DNA from: Candidatus Jidaibacter acanthamoeba
GTDB taxonomy: Bacteria > Pseudomonadota > Alphaproteobacteria > Rickettsiales > Midichloriaceae
Assembly (NCBI RefSeq): GCF_000815465.1
Contig: NZ_JSWE01000058.1
Span: 1 to 64,000 of the forward strand
DNA: 64,000 nucleotides
Direction of reading: 5' to 3'
Part shown: positions 1 through 9,708 of the stretch, piece after piece
Layout of the letters: each line of letters starts with the position of its first letter
Position numbering within the stretch: position 1 is the stretch's first letter
Notes under the pieces: generated by a model
Databases searched by the model: none
Told to the model about the DNA's origin: nothing
Seen by the model: only the letters and a program-made list of their open reading frames with translations
Position numbers and translations under genes: made by a program

Positions 1-2
1 AG

Positions 3-1178
3 ATGGCCAAACAGAAGTATGAAAGGAATAAGCCGCACGTTAACATAGGTACGATAGGGCACGTTGACCATGGGAAGACGAGTTTAACGGCAGCAATAAC
101 GAAGTTTTTTGGAAATTTTGTAAGTTACGATAATATTGACAAAGCGCCTGAAGAGAGAGAAAGAGGTATTACAATTAATACCGCGCATGTTGAGTATGAG
201 ACTGAAAGTAGGCACTATGGGCACGTAGATTGTCCTGGGCACGCTGACTATGTTAAGAACATGATTACCGGTGCTGCACAAATGGATGGAGCGATATTGG
301 TGGTTAGTGCAGCTGACGGACCTATGCCGCAAACCAGAGAACATATATTATTAGCACGTCAGGTTGGTGTACCTGCGCTTGTAGTGTTCTTAAATAAAGT
401 AGATATGGTAGATGATCCCGAGTTACTGGAACTGGTAGAGATGGAAGTAAGAGACTTGTTAAGCAAGTATGACTATCCTGGTGACGATATTCCGATTATC
501 AGAGGATCTGCATTGTGTGCGCTTGACGGAAGTAACCCCGAGCTTGGCGAGAATGCGATCAGAGAGTTATTAAAGCAGGTTGATGCGTATATACCGTTAC
601 CTGAGCGTCCGGTTGACAGGCCGTTTTTAATGCCGATTGAAGATGTATTCTCTATTTCCGGAAGAGGGACTGTGGTTACCGGAAGAGTTGAGCAGGGTGT
701 AGTTAAAGTTGGAGAAGAGATTGAAATAGTTGGTCTTAAGCCTAATGTTAAGACGACTTGTACGGGAGTTGAGATGTTCCGTAAGCTTCTTGATCAAGGA
801 CAGGCGGGTGATAACGTTGGTGTGTTGCTACGCGGTATTGGTAAAGAAGATGTAGAGAGAGGGCAGGTTTTAGCTAAGCCCGGAACTATAAAGCCGCATA
901 AGAAGTTTAAGGCTGAAATATATGTATTGAATAAGGATGAGGGTGGAAGACATACACCGTTCTTTAGTAACTATAGACCTCAGTTTTACTTCAGGACTAC
1001 TGATGTAACGGGCTCTATCGCGTTACCTGAAGGAGTGGAGATGATTATGCCGGGAGATAACACAGCTATAACGGTTGAGTTAATATCTCCGATTGCTATG
1101 GACAAGGGTCTTAAGTTTGCTATCCGTGAAGGCGGCAGAACTGTAGGTGCAGGCGTCGTAGCTGAAATAATTGAGTAA
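3..1178 (+). CDS. tuf: Elongation factor Tu
   Basis: EF-Tu is the GTPase that carries aminoacyl-tRNA to the ribosomal A site. All three domains are present in 391 residues, close to the usual 394. The G domain shows the P-loop GHVDHGKT at residues 19-26, switch I RGITI at 54-58, DCPGH at 76-80 and NKVD at 131-134. The ATG lies two bases inside the window, so its ribosome binding site is not visible, but the MAKxKxER start is the family start. It precedes rpsJ by 17 bp, the normal str-S10 junction, so fusA, rpsG and rpsL probably lie just upstream. It uses ACG, AAG and GGG codons noticeably more than the ribosomal genes that follow. Confidence 0.98.
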   Translation: MAKQKYERNKPHVNIGTIGHVDHGKTSLTAAITKFFGNFVSYDNIDKAPEERERGITINTAHVEYETESRHYGHVDCPGHADYVKNMITGAAQMDGAILVVSAADGPMPQTREHILLARQVGVPALVVFLNKVDMVDDPELLELVEMEVRDLLSKYDYPGDDIPIIRGSALCALDGSNPELGENAIRELLKQVDAYIPLPERPVDRPFLMPIEDVFSISGRGTVVTGRVEQGVVKVGEEIEIVGLKPNVKTTCTGVEMFRKLLDQGQAGDNVGVLLRGIGKEDVERGQVLAKPGTIKPHKKFKAEIYVLNKDEGGRHTPFFSNYRPQFYFRTTDVTGSIALPEGVEMIMPGDNTAITVELISPIAMDKGLKFAIREGGRTVGAGVVAEIIE

Positions 1179-1195
1179 ATTGGAATAGGTAAAAT

Positions 1196-1519
1196 ATGAG
1201 CCAACAAGAGATAAAACTAAAACTGAGATCATTTGATCATAGAGTTTTAGATGCAGCTGTAAAAGACATAGTCGGAACTGTAAAAAGAACAGGAGCTACA
1301 ATCAAAGGACCTATTCCTTTGCCAAAAAAAATTGAGAGATTCACTGTAAACAGATCTACACATGTTGATAAAGAATCCAGAGAGCAGTTCGAAATTAGAA
1401 ATCATACAAGATTAATGATTATTGAGCTTACTACTCCTCAAACGGTTGATGCCTTATCAAAGTTAGATTTAGCATCAGGTGTGGATGTTGAAATTAAATT
1501 GATTGGAGATGAGCAGTAA
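1196..1519 (+). CDS. rpsJ: 30S ribosomal protein S10
   Basis: S10 sits in the head of the 30S subunit and also acts as NusE in antitermination. The 107-residue product has the family core [11 protein letters not shown] near the N-terminus and the segment [14 protein letters not shown] in the middle, at the usual length. It is the first gene of the S10 cluster and overlaps rplC by one base in a TAATG junction, which indicates translational coupling. The ATG follows a short AT-rich spacer after tuf. Confidence 0.98.
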   Translation: MSQQEIKLKLRSFDHRVLDAAVKDIVGTVKRTGATIKGPIPLPKKIERFTVNRSTHVDKESREQFEIRNHTRLMIIELTTPQTVDALSKLDLASGVDVEIKLIGDEQ

Positions 1520-2211
1520 TGGAAACCGTTAGAAGGACTGGTTTAATTGCGACCAAAATCGGTATGACTCAAATTTTTGATGCAACCGGAGAAGCTATAC
1601 CTGTAACGTTAATGCACGTTGATTCTAATTTTGTGTTAGGCAATAAAGAAAAAAACAAAGACGGCTATGATGCGGTGATTTTAGGGTATGGGAAAGCAAA
1701 GCCTAATAGAGTATCAAAGCCTGTTAAAGGTCAATGCAGCAAAGTTAAAGTTGAGCCTGTTAAACATATTAGAGAATTTAGAGTTTCCGGTGGAGCTCAG
1801 CTTGAAGTCGGTAAACAAGTAATTGTATCCCACTTTGTGCTAGGGCAATTAGTTGATGTGAAAGGAACCAGTATCGGTAAAGGCTTTGCGGGAGCTATGA
1901 AACGCCATAATTTCGGTGGGCTTGAGGCTTCTCATGGTGTGTCGGTTAGCCATAGATCGCATGGTTCGACCGGGCAAAGACAAGATCCGGGAAAAGTCTT
2001 TAAGAATAAAAAAATGGCCGGCCATTTAGGAGATGAAAGAGTTACGATTCAAAACTTAGAAATCATTGATATTAATTCAGAAATGAATATAATAGCACTC
2101 CGTGGTGCAGTGCCAGGAAATAAAGGAAGCATAGTGTACATTGTTGATGCGATTAAAAAAGCAGTCCCGGTGAGCGCTAATTTCCCAGCAGCTTATGCAG
2201 AAAGTAATTAA
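1519..2211 (+). CDS. rplC: 50S ribosomal protein L3
   Basis: L3 is an early-binding protein of the large subunit near the peptidyl transferase centre. The 230-residue product starts with GLIATKIGMTQIF and carries the diagnostic GKGFAGAMKRHNFGG and ASHGVSVSHRSHGSTGQRQDPG segments in the second half. The length is slightly above the 210-residue norm because of a short C-terminal tail ending in AYAESN. The start codon shares one base with the rpsJ stop codon. Confidence 0.98.
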   Translation: METVRRTGLIATKIGMTQIFDATGEAIPVTLMHVDSNFVLGNKEKNKDGYDAVILGYGKAKPNRVSKPVKGQCSKVKVEPVKHIREFRVSGGAQLEVGKQVIVSHFVLGQLVDVKGTSIGKGFAGAMKRHNFGGLEASHGVSVSHRSHGSTGQRQDPGKVFKNKKMAGHLGDERVTIQNLEIIDINSEMNIIALRGAVPGNKGSIVYIVDAIKKAVPVSANFPAAYAESN

Positions 2212-2225
2212 ACTAAGTGATAGTT

Positions 2226-2843
2226 ATGAAATTAGATATAATAAATTTGAATAACGATATAACCGGGCAAATAGATCTTCATCCGGAAATCTTTGGTCTT
2301 GAGCCGCAAGAGGATATTTTATATAAAATTATCCATTGGCAATTAGCTAAGAGAAGAGCAGGTACGCATCAAGTCAAGGAAAGAGGGGATGTAAGAGGTT
2401 CTACCAGGAAGATTTATAAGCAAAAAGGTACCGGTAAAGCTCGACATGGGGCAATCAGAGGTGCTCAATTTAGAGGCGGTGGAATTATATTCGGTCCGCA
2501 CTTTAGATCGCATGAGTATAAGATTAACAAAAAAGTTAGAAAATTAGGATTGAAGTTTGCTTTATCAAGTAAATTAAAAGAAGTTCATTTAACTATAATG
2601 GATGAATTTAATTTAAGCTCTCATAAAACTGCTGATTTAAAGCAAAAGCTAGGCAACTTTAATGCTAAGTCAATTTTAATAATTGATAACAATATTAACG
2701 AGAATGTGAAGAAATCTTGTGCTAATATACATACAATAAACGTTTTGCCTGTAGCAGGTATAAATGTATATGATATTATAAGGCATGAAAAGCTTATAAT
2801 AACTGTTGATGCATTAAATGCGATTAAAGAGAGGTTAGCATGA
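2226..2843 (+). CDS. rplD: 50S ribosomal protein L4
   Basis: L4 binds 23S rRNA and lines the exit tunnel. The 205-residue product has the family core QKGTGKARHGAIRGAQFRGGG in its first half. An in-frame GTG lies 9 bp upstream, but I chose the ATG at 2226 because family members begin with MKxxIxNL and the GTG would sit 5 bp behind the rplC stop. The stop overlaps the rplW start in an ATGA junction. Confidence 0.96.
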   Translation: MKLDIINLNNDITGQIDLHPEIFGLEPQEDILYKIIHWQLAKRRAGTHQVKERGDVRGSTRKIYKQKGTGKARHGAIRGAQFRGGGIIFGPHFRSHEYKINKKVRKLGLKFALSSKLKEVHLTIMDEFNLSSHKTADLKQKLGNFNAKSILIIDNNINENVKKSCANIHTINVLPVAGINVYDIIRHEKLIITVDALNAIKERLA

Positions 2844-3136
2844 TTCAAGAGTATTTATACGATGTATTGATTTGTCCGTTATATACCGAGAAAAGTACAA
2901 TACATGCCGAGCAATCAAAATCCAGCTTCAAAATAAGTGGTAATGCAACTAAAGCTCAGGTTAAAAATGCAGTAGAAAAGATTTTTAATGCAAAAGTTTT
3001 AAAAGTTAATGTTATTAATTGCAAAGGTAAGAAAAAGGTTTTTAAGGGTGTTAAAGGAAAAAGATCCGATTATAAAAAAGCTATTGTTACTTTAGAGAAA
3101 GGTAAAACTATAGATTTTGCAGGGGGGGCTAAGTAA
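2840..3136 (+). CDS. rplW: 50S ribosomal protein L23
   Basis: L23 forms part of the tunnel exit and is the docking site for trigger factor and SRP. The 98-residue product shows the family pattern YTEKST near the N-terminus, then [21 protein letters not shown], at normal length. It overlaps rplD by 4 bp (ATGA) and ends 2 bp before rplB. Confidence 0.97.
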   Translation: MIQEYLYDVLICPLYTEKSTIHAEQSKSSFKISGNATKAQVKNAVEKIFNAKVLKVNVINCKGKKKVFKGVKGKRSDYKKAIVTLEKGKTIDFAGGAK

Positions 3137-3138
3137 AG

Positions 3139-3957
3139 ATGGCACTTAAAAAGTATAACCCGGTTACGCCTGGTACCAGACAGTTAGTATTAGTTGATAA
3201 ATCATCGTTATGGAAAGGTGATCCGGTTAAATCTTTAGTTAAAGGTAAAACCAAAAACGGTGGAAGGAATAACACCGGTAGAACTACTGCTTGGAGAAAG
3301 AGTGGTGGTCATAAGCAAAGATATAGATTCGTCGATTTTACAAGAAATAAAAAAGATGATCAATTTGCTACTGTCGAAAGGCTTGAGTATGATCCTAATA
3401 GGACGGCGTTCATAGCTTTGATTAAGTATGAAGACGGTGAATTATCTTATATCTTGGCTCCGCAAAAGCTGAGTATTGGTGATAAAGTTGTTTCCGGAAG
3501 TAATTCCGATATTAAAATAGGAAATTCTTTACCTTTGAAAAATATACCGGTAGGTACTATTGTTCATAATGTTGAAATGAAGCCCGGTAAAGGCGGGCAG
3601 CTTGCTAGAGCGGCTGGAAGTTATGTCCAGCTGGTCGGTAAAGATGGAGGTTATGCTCAATTGAAATTAAGATCGGGTGAGTTAAGAATAGTAGAATCAA
3701 CTTGTAGAGCTACAATTGGTGCTGTTTCTAACCCTGATAATCAAAATATTTCTATTGGTAAAGCCGGAAGAAACCGTTGGCTTGGAGTTAAGCCATCAGT
3801 TAGAGGTATTGCGATGAACCCGGTAGATCATCCGCATGGTGGTAGAACAAATGGTGGAAGACACCCTGCTACGCCTTGGGGTAAACCTACAAAAGGTAAG
3901 TTGACAAGGAGTAATAAACGTACCTCTAAGTTTATCATTAGAAAGAGAGATAACTAA
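3139..3957 (+). CDS. rplB: 50S ribosomal protein L2
   Basis: L2 helps bring the subunits together and supports peptidyl transfer. The 272-residue product carries [20 protein letters not shown] in the N-terminal part and the conserved C-terminal [15 protein letters not shown], which includes the functionally important His of the DHPHGG motif. The length matches the family. The start follows AAGTAAAG two bases after rplW. Confidence 0.98.
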   Translation: MALKKYNPVTPGTRQLVLVDKSSLWKGDPVKSLVKGKTKNGGRNNTGRTTAWRKSGGHKQRYRFVDFTRNKKDDQFATVERLEYDPNRTAFIALIKYEDGELSYILAPQKLSIGDKVVSGSNSDIKIGNSLPLKNIPVGTIVHNVEMKPGKGGQLARAAGSYVQLVGKDGGYAQLKLRSGELRIVESTCRATIGAVSNPDNQNISIGKAGRNRWLGVKPSVRGIAMNPVDHPHGGRTNGGRHPATPWGKPTKGKLTRSNKRTSKFIIRKRDN

Positions 3958-3971
3958 TCAAAGGAACGAAT

Positions 3972-4253
3972 ATGGGAAGAAGATCTGTGTGGAAAGGGCC
4001 ATTTATTGATAGTCATTTACTTAAAGCGGTTGAAAAAGTAGTTGCTTCAGGTAAAAATAATGTTATTAAAACTTGGTCGAGGCGGTCGACTATTTTGCCT
4101 AATTTTGTGGGCTTGACATTTGCTGTATATAACGGTAAAAAGTTCATTCCTGTTCTAGTGACTGAGCAAATAGTAGGTAAAAAATTGGGCGAGTTTGCTC
4201 CTACCAGGACATTTATGGGGCATGGTGCTAACAGAAAGGCAAATAGAGCGTAA
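3972..4253 (+). CDS. rpsS: 30S ribosomal protein S19
   Basis: S19 contacts S13 in the head of the small subunit. The 93-residue product begins [13 protein letters not shown] and contains [14 protein letters not shown] and the C-terminal [13 protein letters not shown], all family hallmarks. AAGGA lies about 6 bp upstream of the ATG. It sits between rplB and rplV, as in the standard S10 cluster. Confidence 0.98.
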   Translation: MGRRSVWKGPFIDSHLLKAVEKVVASGKNNVIKTWSRRSTILPNFVGLTFAVYNGKKFIPVLVTEQIVGKKLGEFAPTRTFMGHGANRKANRA

Positions 4254-4258
4254 ATAAG

Positions 4259-4633
4259 ATGACAGTAGTAACTAGAAGAAGACATTTGGATCAAAGTAAA
4301 ACTGCTTATGCTAAAGCTGCGGCTCTTAAGACAAGTCCGCAGAAGTTAGGCTTGGTAGTCGATTTGATTAAAGGTATGGATATAAATCAGGCATTCATGC
4401 AATTGCAATTCAGCAAGAAACGTATAGCTAGAGAAGTTAGTAAAGTTCTCAATTCTGCTGTTTCTAATGCTGAGAACAATCATAATTTAGATATTGACAG
4501 ACTGTTTGTATCTGAAGTTTTGGTTGGGAAAGCTTTTACTCTTAAAAGATTTCACGCAAGAGCCAGAGGAAGAGCAGGAAAGATTTTTAAGCCTTTTAGT
4601 AAAATGACAATTTTTGTATCAGAGAGAGGTTAA
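4259..4633 (+). CDS. rplV: 50S ribosomal protein L22
   Basis: L22 lines the nascent-chain tunnel; its beta hairpin is a site of macrolide resistance in other bacteria. The 124-residue product has the family segments [17 protein letters not shown] and [18 protein letters not shown]. The first 15 residues ([15 protein letters not shown]) are a lineage-specific extension relative to the roughly 110-residue family. It lies 5 bp after rpsS and 5 bp before rpsC. Confidence 0.97.
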   Translation: MTVVTRRRHLDQSKTAYAKAAALKTSPQKLGLVVDLIKGMDINQAFMQLQFSKKRIAREVSKVLNSAVSNAENNHNLDIDRLFVSEVLVGKAFTLKRFHARARGRAGKIFKPFSKMTIFVSERG

Positions 4634-4638
4634 TTAGT

Positions 4639-5301
4639 ATGGGACAGAAAGTTAACCCATTAGGTTTACGTTTAGGTATTATTAGAACATGGGATTCTTT
4701 ATGGTATGCCAAGAAGGACTATGCTGATAAGTTACTTCAGGATTTAAAGATAAAAGAGCAAGTTGAAAAAAACTTAGCTCATGCAGGCGTTTGTAATGTT
4801 AAAATCGAGCGTCCTGCTAATAAGACAAGAGTGATAATTTATGCTTCCAGGCTTGCCGTAATTATCGGCAATAAAGGCTCGGGTATTGAGAAGATTAAGA
4901 AAGATATTGAGAAGATTACCAATAATGAAGTTTCTATCAATGTTGTTGAAGAAAGAAAGCCGGAAACTAATGCGATTCTCATAGCTCAATCAATTGCGCA
5001 ACAGTTAGTGAAGCGCGCTGCATTTAGAAAAGTTGCTAAAAGAGCAGTTCAAACTGCGATGAGAATGGGCGCTAAGGGTATCAGGGTTAATGTATCAGGA
5101 AGGTTAGGCGGAGCAGAGATTGCAAGAACCGAGTGGTACAGAGAAGGAAGGGTGCCATTACATACTTTAAGAGCTGATGTAGACTATGGTATAGCAAGAG
5201 CTAATACTACTTATGGTGTTATTGGTATAAAGGTATGGGTATACAAAGGCGATAAAATCGAAAAGCAGAAAGAAGAAAGAAATACTAATACAGCAGGTTG
5301 A
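4639..5301 (+). CDS. rpsC: 30S ribosomal protein S3
   Basis: S3 forms part of the mRNA entry tunnel. The 220-residue product starts [14 protein letters not shown]. It has a KH domain with an unusual GNKGSG in place of the common GKKG loop at about residue 75, and the C-terminal [20 protein letters not shown] segment. The length is normal. The downstream rplP start lies 5 bp after the stop. Confidence 0.98.
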   Translation: MGQKVNPLGLRLGIIRTWDSLWYAKKDYADKLLQDLKIKEQVEKNLAHAGVCNVKIERPANKTRVIIYASRLAVIIGNKGSGIEKIKKDIEKITNNEVSINVVEERKPETNAILIAQSIAQQLVKRAAFRKVAKRAVQTAMRMGAKGIRVNVSGRLGGAEIARTEWYREGRVPLHTLRADVDYGIARANTTYGVIGIKVWVYKGDKIEKQKEERNTNTAG

Positions 5302-5306
5302 TTTTT

Positions 5307-5726
5307 ATGTTGGTTCCTAAGAAAACAAAATATAGAAAAGCATTTAAAGGTAGAATCCATGGTGCTGCTAAAGGCGGTACCGAGTTAAACTTCGGTATTT
5401 TTGGCCTAAAAGCTTTGGAGCCTGAAAGAATTACAGCAAGGCAAATTGAAGCTGCTAGAAAGGCAATAACCAGGCACTTAAAAAGAGTCGGTAAACTTTG
5501 GATAAGAGTGTTTCCGGATATTCCTGTATCAAAAAAGCCAGCTGAAGTAAGGATGGGTAGCGGTAAAGGTGCAGTGGAATTTTATGCTGCTCGTGTTAAA
5601 CCCGGTAGAATTATGTTTGAGCTTGATGGTGTAAATGAAGAGTTAGCAAGAGGAGCCTTTGAAAGAGCTTCTGCTAAGCTACCTATTAAGACAAAGTTTA
5701 TTAAGCGACTTGGCGAGGAAAGTTAA
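5307..5726 (+). CDS. rplP: 50S ribosomal protein L16
   Basis: L16 sits near the A site of the large subunit. The 139-residue product begins [11 protein letters not shown] and contains [15 protein letters not shown] and the Arg/Lys-rich core [17 protein letters not shown] 9 bp upstream is in frame and overlaps the rpsC stop; I rejected it because the family starts at MLxPKxTKYRK. It is followed by rpmC after one spacer base. Confidence 0.97.
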   Translation: MLVPKKTKYRKAFKGRIHGAAKGGTELNFGIFGLKALEPERITARQIEAARKAITRHLKRVGKLWIRVFPDIPVSKKPAEVRMGSGKGAVEFYAARVKPGRIMFELDGVNEELARGAFERASAKLPIKTKFIKRLGEES

Positions 5727-5727
5727 T

Positions 5728-5925
5728 ATGAAAATGTCTGAAATAATTGCAAAAACTGATAAAGAAATCTTAATTGATATTCAGAGTCTAAAAAGAGAGT
5801 CGATGAATTTAAAGTTTCATAAAGCAACCGGTGAGCTTACTAACCCCTCGAGATTTAAAGTTGTGCGCAAACTAATTGCCAGATATAAAACTATAATAAC
5901 TCAAAGAAAAAATACTGCTAATTAA
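5728..5925 (+). CDS. rpmC: 50S ribosomal protein L29
   Basis: L29 lies near the tunnel exit beside L23. The 65-residue product forms two helices, with the family patterns ELxxxLxxLKREsMNLKFHKATGEL-like at residues 10-35 and VRKxIARYKTIIT at 43-57. An in-frame upstream extension back to 5659 lies inside rplP and is rejected; the ATG at 5728 comes one base after the rplP stop and is preceded by AGGAAAG. Confidence 0.96.
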   Translation: MKMSEIIAKTDKEILIDIQSLKRESMNLKFHKATGELTNPSRFKVVRKLIARYKTIITQRKNTAN

Positions 5926-5944
5926 GTGATTGGAGCAAATAAGA

Positions 5945-6187
5945 ATGCCTAGAAAAGTATTAGAAGGATTGGTTGTAAGTGATAAAACGGATAAAACTAT
6001 ATCTGTTTTGGTAGAGAAAACTTATAGGCATCCCCTTTACCACAAAATTTTTAAGAAAAGCAAAAAATATGCTGTGCATGATCCTGAAAATTCATGCGCC
6101 GTCGGTGACCGTGTTGAGATTGTTGAAAGTAAACCAATTTCTAAAACTAAAAGATGGCACCTTGTAAAAAAAATAGATGCTAGATAG
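5945..6187 (+). CDS. rpsQ: 30S ribosomal protein S17
   Basis: S17 is a primary 16S rRNA binding protein with an OB fold. The 80-residue product starts MPRKVLEGLVVSDKTDKT and contains RHPLYHKIFKKSKKYAVHD and GDRVEIVESKPISKTKRW, all canonical. A TTG at 5930 would add five residues, but the ATG at 5945 follows GGAGC and matches the family start. Confidence 0.97.
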   Translation: MPRKVLEGLVVSDKTDKTISVLVEKTYRHPLYHKIFKKSKKYAVHDPENSCAVGDRVEIVESKPISKTKRWHLVKKIDAR

Positions 6188-6207
6188 ATTTTAGTTAGGA
6201 GAAGATT

Positions 6208-6576
6208 ATGATTCAGATGAAAACTAACCTGGAAGTTGCTGATAATTCAGGTGCCCGTAAGGTTCAATGTATTAAAGTTATAGGTGGAACCCATAACAAC
6301 ACCGCAAGAGTAGGTGACGTTATAGTTATTTCTGTTAAAGATGCTATGCCTAAAGGTAAAGTGAAAAAAGGTGATGTGCACAGAGCAGTAGTAGTTAGAA
6401 CCAGAAAAGAAATTAAGCGCGTTGACGGCAGTGTTATTAAGTTTGATACTAATGCCGCAGTGTTACTAAATAAGCAGCACGAACCAATAGGAACTCGTGT
6501 TTTTGGTCCTGTTCCGAGAGAACTAAGGTCTAAAAATTTTATGAGAATAATTTCTTTAGCTCCTGAGGTATTATAA
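6208..6576 (+). CDS. rplN: 50S ribosomal protein L14
   Basis: L14 lies at the subunit interface. The 122-residue product begins [21 protein letters not shown], the standard start, and ends with [24 protein letters not shown]. The length is exactly typical. AGGAG lies about 7 bp before the ATG. It opens the spc part of the cluster. Confidence 0.98.
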   Translation: MIQMKTNLEVADNSGARKVQCIKVIGGTHNNTARVGDVIVISVKDAMPKGKVKKGDVHRAVVVRTRKEIKRVDGSVIKFDTNAAVLLNKQHEPIGTRVFGPVPRELRSKNFMRIISLAPEVL

Positions 6577-6578
6577 TT

Positions 6579-6911
6579 ATGGCGTTAAAATTAAAAATGA
6601 GAAAAGGTGATAAGGTAATTATTATCACCGGAAAAGATAAAGGGAAAAAAGGCGAAGTTATAAAAGTATTACCTACTGATAATAAAGTTGTCGTTTCAGG
6701 GTTGAATATTGCTCACAAGCATGTTAAGCCATCGAAAACAAATCCTCAGGGTGGAATTATTCCTAAAGAAATGCCTTTAAACATTTCTAATGTTGCACAT
6801 GTTGATCCAAAGACAGATATGCCAACTAAAGTAGGATTTAAGTTTTTGGCTGACGGCAAAAAAATTAGGTATGCCAAGCGCTCCGGTGAAGTAATTGATA
6901 ATTTGAAATAA
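6579..6911 (+). CDS. rplX: 50S ribosomal protein L24
   Basis: L24 is an assembly initiator of the large subunit with a KOW motif. In the 110-residue product the KOW segment [19 protein letters not shown] lies at residues 9-27, followed by [15 protein letters not shown]. The length is normal. It starts 2 bp after rplN. Confidence 0.97.
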   Translation: MALKLKMRKGDKVIIITGKDKGKKGEVIKVLPTDNKVVVSGLNIAHKHVKPSKTNPQGGIIPKEMPLNISNVAHVDPKTDMPTKVGFKFLADGKKIRYAKRSGEVIDNLK

Positions 6912-6923
6912 TTTGGTATAGCT

Positions 6924-7469
6924 ATGTACAAGAGTAGATTGCAAGAAAATTATGAGAAACAAGGACGTAAAGTTCTACAGGAAAAATTTGGGTATCATAA
7001 CCCGATGGAAGTTCCGCGTATAATTAAAGTTGTTGTAAGTATGGGACTTAAAGATGCTGTGCAGGATTCTAAGATACCTGATCAGGCAGCGGCAGAATTA
7101 ATGTTGATTACCGGGCAAAAACCCATTATAAGAAAAGCGAAAAAATCAATTGCTACATTTAAACTTAGGGAAGGTATGCCGATAGGCTGCAAAGTTACTT
7201 TAAGAAGACATATGATGTATGAATTTGTTGATAGGCTGGTAAATATTGCTCTACCTAGAGTAAAAGATTTTAGAGGTTTAGATGCAGGGCAATTTGACGG
7301 AAGAGGTAATTATTCATTAGGTCTAAAAGAGCAGATTGTATTCCCGGAAATCAATTATGATAAAATTGATAAGATTCGTGGAATGAATATTGCGATTATA
7401 ACAACAGCTAAAACAAATGAAGAAGCAAAAGTTTTATTAGAAACATTTGATTTCCCATTTACAAAATAA
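6924..7469 (+). CDS. rplE: 50S ribosomal protein L5
   Basis: L5 binds 5S rRNA and contacts P-site tRNA. The 181-residue product has [13 protein letters not shown] at the N-terminus, the central [20 protein letters not shown], and the C-terminal [24 protein letters not shown]. The length is typical. It lies between rplX and rpsN. Confidence 0.98.
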   Translation: MYKSRLQENYEKQGRKVLQEKFGYHNPMEVPRIIKVVVSMGLKDAVQDSKIPDQAAAELMLITGQKPIIRKAKKSIATFKLREGMPIGCKVTLRRHMMYEFVDRLVNIALPRVKDFRGLDAGQFDGRGNYSLGLKEQIVFPEINYDKIDKIRGMNIAIITTAKTNEEAKVLLETFDFPFTK

Positions 7470-7485
7470 GCGTTTAAAGGTATTT

Positions 7486-7791
7486 ATGGCAAAGCTAAGT
7501 TCAATACAGAAAAATTTAAAAAGAATGAAAATGGCAAAAAGAGATGCTTCTAAGCGTCAGGCATTAAAAGCCATTGTTATGGATAAATCTCTTCCTATTG
7601 CTGAGAGATTTGAAGCTACCCTTAAATTTGCTAAATTGCAAAGGAACGGAGCTCCGACTAGAATCAGAAATAGATGTGAGCTGACAGGAAGATCGAGAGG
7701 TTATTATCGTAAATTTAAACTTTCTCGAATTTGTATTAGAGCCTTAGCAAATGAAGGCAAGCTTCCCGGCGTTGTTAAAGCTAGTTGGTAA
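7486..7791 (+). CDS. rpsN: 30S ribosomal protein S14 (zinc-free type)
   Basis: S14 assembles into the head of the 30S subunit. The 101-residue product is the long, zinc-free form: only one Cys of a potential zinc site remains in [21 protein letters not shown]. An upstream in-frame ATG at 7447 lies inside rplE and is rejected; the chosen ATG at 7486 gives the MAKxSxIxKN start usual for the family and follows AAAGG. Confidence 0.97.
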   Translation: MAKLSSIQKNLKRMKMAKRDASKRQALKAIVMDKSLPIAERFEATLKFAKLQRNGAPTRIRNRCELTGRSRGYYRKFKLSRICIRALANEGKLPGVVKASW

Positions 7792-7814
7792 TTTTTATAT
7801 AGGTATGGTTTGAT

Positions 7815-8213
7815 ATGGCATTAACGGATTTATTAGCAGATGCATTAACTAGGATAAGAAACGGGCAATTAGCAAAGCATGCATTTGCAACGGTTCCGTC
7901 ATCTAAGCTTGTTAAAGATGTTTTAGAAGTGTTGAAAGATGAGGGTTATATTCTTGGTTATGAAGAGTTTGAACAGAAAAAAGGAATCAATTTAATTAAA
8001 ATTGATCTTAAGTATTACCAAGGTCAGCCTGTAATAAATAAAATTGTAAAAGTTTCTACGCCCGGAAGAAGAATATATACTCAAATTAAAAAGATGAAGA
8101 AATATTTCGGCGGTTTAGGGATTTGTATTGTTTCAACTCCTAAAGGTGTTATGTCTGATGATAAAGCAAGAAAACACCATGTTGGTGGTGAAATTCTTTG
8201 TAATGTGTTTTAG
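7815..8213 (+). CDS. rpsH: 30S ribosomal protein S8
   Basis: S8 binds the central domain of 16S rRNA and, in E. coli, represses the spc operon. The 132-residue product begins LTDLLADALTRIRNGQ and ends CIVSTPKGVMSDDKARKHHVGGEI with the conserved C-terminal beta structure. The length is typical. It lies 23 bp after rpsN. Confidence 0.97.
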   Translation: MALTDLLADALTRIRNGQLAKHAFATVPSSKLVKDVLEVLKDEGYILGYEEFEQKKGINLIKIDLKYYQGQPVINKIVKVSTPGRRIYTQIKKMKKYFGGLGICIVSTPKGVMSDDKARKHHVGGEILCNVF

Positions 8214-8226
8214 TTAAGGATTATTT

Positions 8227-8760
8227 ATGTCTAGAGTAGGTAAATTACCAGTAACTATCCCAGGTAGTGTAAAAGTTAACTTAGATCATTTGACGCTTGA
8301 TGTTAGTGGTCCTAAGGGAAGTTTGAAAAGAACTTTTGCTCCTGAGGTTAGTATTAAGTATAGTGAGAATCAAGTCCAGGTAGCTCCGATTGAAGATACT
8401 TCCAGAGCTAGAGCTATGTGGGGCTTAACACAAAGACTTATATCTAATATGGTAAAAGGGGTTTCTGAGGGATTTACTCGAAAACTTGAAATTAGTGGTG
8501 TCGGTTTTAAAGCATCGTTTTCTGATAGTGTGTTAGTTCTTTCGCTTGGATTCAGTCACGATATAATTTATGCAATACCAAAAAATATCGCAGTAGTATG
8601 TGAAAAACCTACCCTGATATCGATTTCAGGTTGTGATAAAGAGTTGGTAGGTAAAATTGCGTCGGAAATCAGATCGCTTAAGAAGCCTGAGCCTTATAAA
8701 GGTAAGGGTATTAAGTATGAAAATGAGAAGATAAGACGCAAAGAAGGTAAGAAGAAGTAA
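8227..8760 (+). CDS. rplF: 50S ribosomal protein L6
   Basis: L6 sits near the GTPase centre. The 177-residue product starts MSRVGKLPVTIP. It has the two tandem L6 folds and the C-terminal signature KKPEPYKGKGIKYENEKIRRKEGKKK. The length is normal. The ATG follows TAAGGATTATTT after rpsH. Confidence 0.98.
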   Translation: MSRVGKLPVTIPGSVKVNLDHLTLDVSGPKGSLKRTFAPEVSIKYSENQVQVAPIEDTSRARAMWGLTQRLISNMVKGVSEGFTRKLEISGVGFKASFSDSVLVLSLGFSHDIIYAIPKNIAVVCEKPTLISISGCDKELVGKIASEIRSLKKPEPYKGKGIKYENEKIRRKEGKKK

Positions 8761-8772
8761 TAGGGCGGTAAA

Positions 8773-9132
8773 ATGTTAAAAGGTAAAAAAAGTTTAGATA
8801 AAAGAAAAAGCAGGGTAAGATTTGCTCTTAAAAAAAGAGCGAATTGTAAGCTTAGGCTTTCTGTTTTCAGATCAAATAATCATATATATGCACAAATTAT
8901 AGATGATATTAATGGTGTAACCTTAACTGCAGCATCTACTAAAGATAAAGAGTTTAAAGGTAAAAAAATGCGGGTAACTAAAGAGTCAGCTGCGGAAGTC
9001 GGGAAATTAATTGCAACTAGAGCAGTTGATAAAAATATTTCTACAGTGGTTTTTGATCGCGGATGCTACCTATTTCAAGGAAGAATAAAAGCACTTGCTG
9101 ACGCAGCAAGAGAAGGCGGATTGAAGTTTTAA
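8773..9132 (+). CDS. rplR: 50S ribosomal protein L18
   Basis: L18 binds 5S rRNA. The 119-residue product has the family patterns [32 protein letters not shown] and [33 protein letters not shown] lies just before the ATG. It sits between rplF and rpsE, the standard order. Confidence 0.98.
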   Translation: MLKGKKSLDKRKSRVRFALKKRANCKLRLSVFRSNNHIYAQIIDDINGVTLTAASTKDKEFKGKKMRVTKESAAEVGKLIATRAVDKNISTVVFDRGCYLFQGRIKALADAAREGGLKF

Positions 9133-9148
9133 CAAAGGATTATAAACT

Positions 9149-9688
9149 ATGTTAGTAAGAGCAGAAACAAGTAACCAAGAATTAAGTGATAAACTAGTAT
9201 ATGTCGGCAGATGTGCAAAAGTTGTTAAAGGCGGTAGAAGATTCAGCTTTGCAGCGATTGTAGTTACCGGCGACGGAAAAGGTAAAGTTGGGCTTGGGCT
9301 TGGGAAAGCAACTGAAGTTATGGATGCAAAAGAAAAAGCTGTTAAAGTAGCTAGAAAAAATATGGTTAAAATACCCCTTAGAGACGGTAGAACTCTTCAT
9401 CATGATATTACGGCAACTTTTTGCTCAGGTAATATCGTAATGAGGTCGGCTCCTGCAGGTACGGGAATAATTGCTGGTGGGCCGGTAAGGGCGTTATTAG
9501 AGGTATTAGGGATTAAAGATGTTGTTGCTAAGTCTGTTGGAACTACAAACCCGCATAATATGATTAAAGCAGCTTTAAAAGCACTTACAGAGATTAAATC
9601 TCCAAGATTTATTGCAGAAAAAAGAAGTAAGAAGATCGGGGAAATAGTTAGTAGAAGAGATAGACAACAAAAAGATACACAAGAATAA
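9149..9688 (+). CDS. rpsE: 30S ribosomal protein S5
   Basis: S5 lines the mRNA entry channel and helps maintain decoding accuracy. The 179-residue product shows KGGRRFSFAAIVVTGDGKGKVGLGLGKA in the double-stranded RNA-binding domain (residues about 28-55) and SAPAGTGIIAGGPVRALLE in the C-terminal domain. The length is typical. AAGGAT precedes the ATG. rpmD follows after 20 bp. Confidence 0.98.
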   Translation: MLVRAETSNQELSDKLVYVGRCAKVVKGGRRFSFAAIVVTGDGKGKVGLGLGKATEVMDAKEKAVKVARKNMVKIPLRDGRTLHHDITATFCSGNIVMRSAPAGTGIIAGGPVRALLEVLGIKDVVAKSVGTTNPHNMIKAALKALTEIKSPRFIAEKRSKKIGEIVSRRDRQQKDTQE

Positions 9689-9708
9689 CTTTGTAAAAAG
9701 GTCTTATA

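Noticed and set aside
84-344. Open frame antisense to tuf
   Set aside because: It is a shadow of the tuf reading frame on the other strand, with no ribosome binding site and no plausible product.
986-1207. Open frame antisense to the tuf end and rpsJ start
   Set aside because: Same reason: it mirrors real coding sequence and has no independent support.
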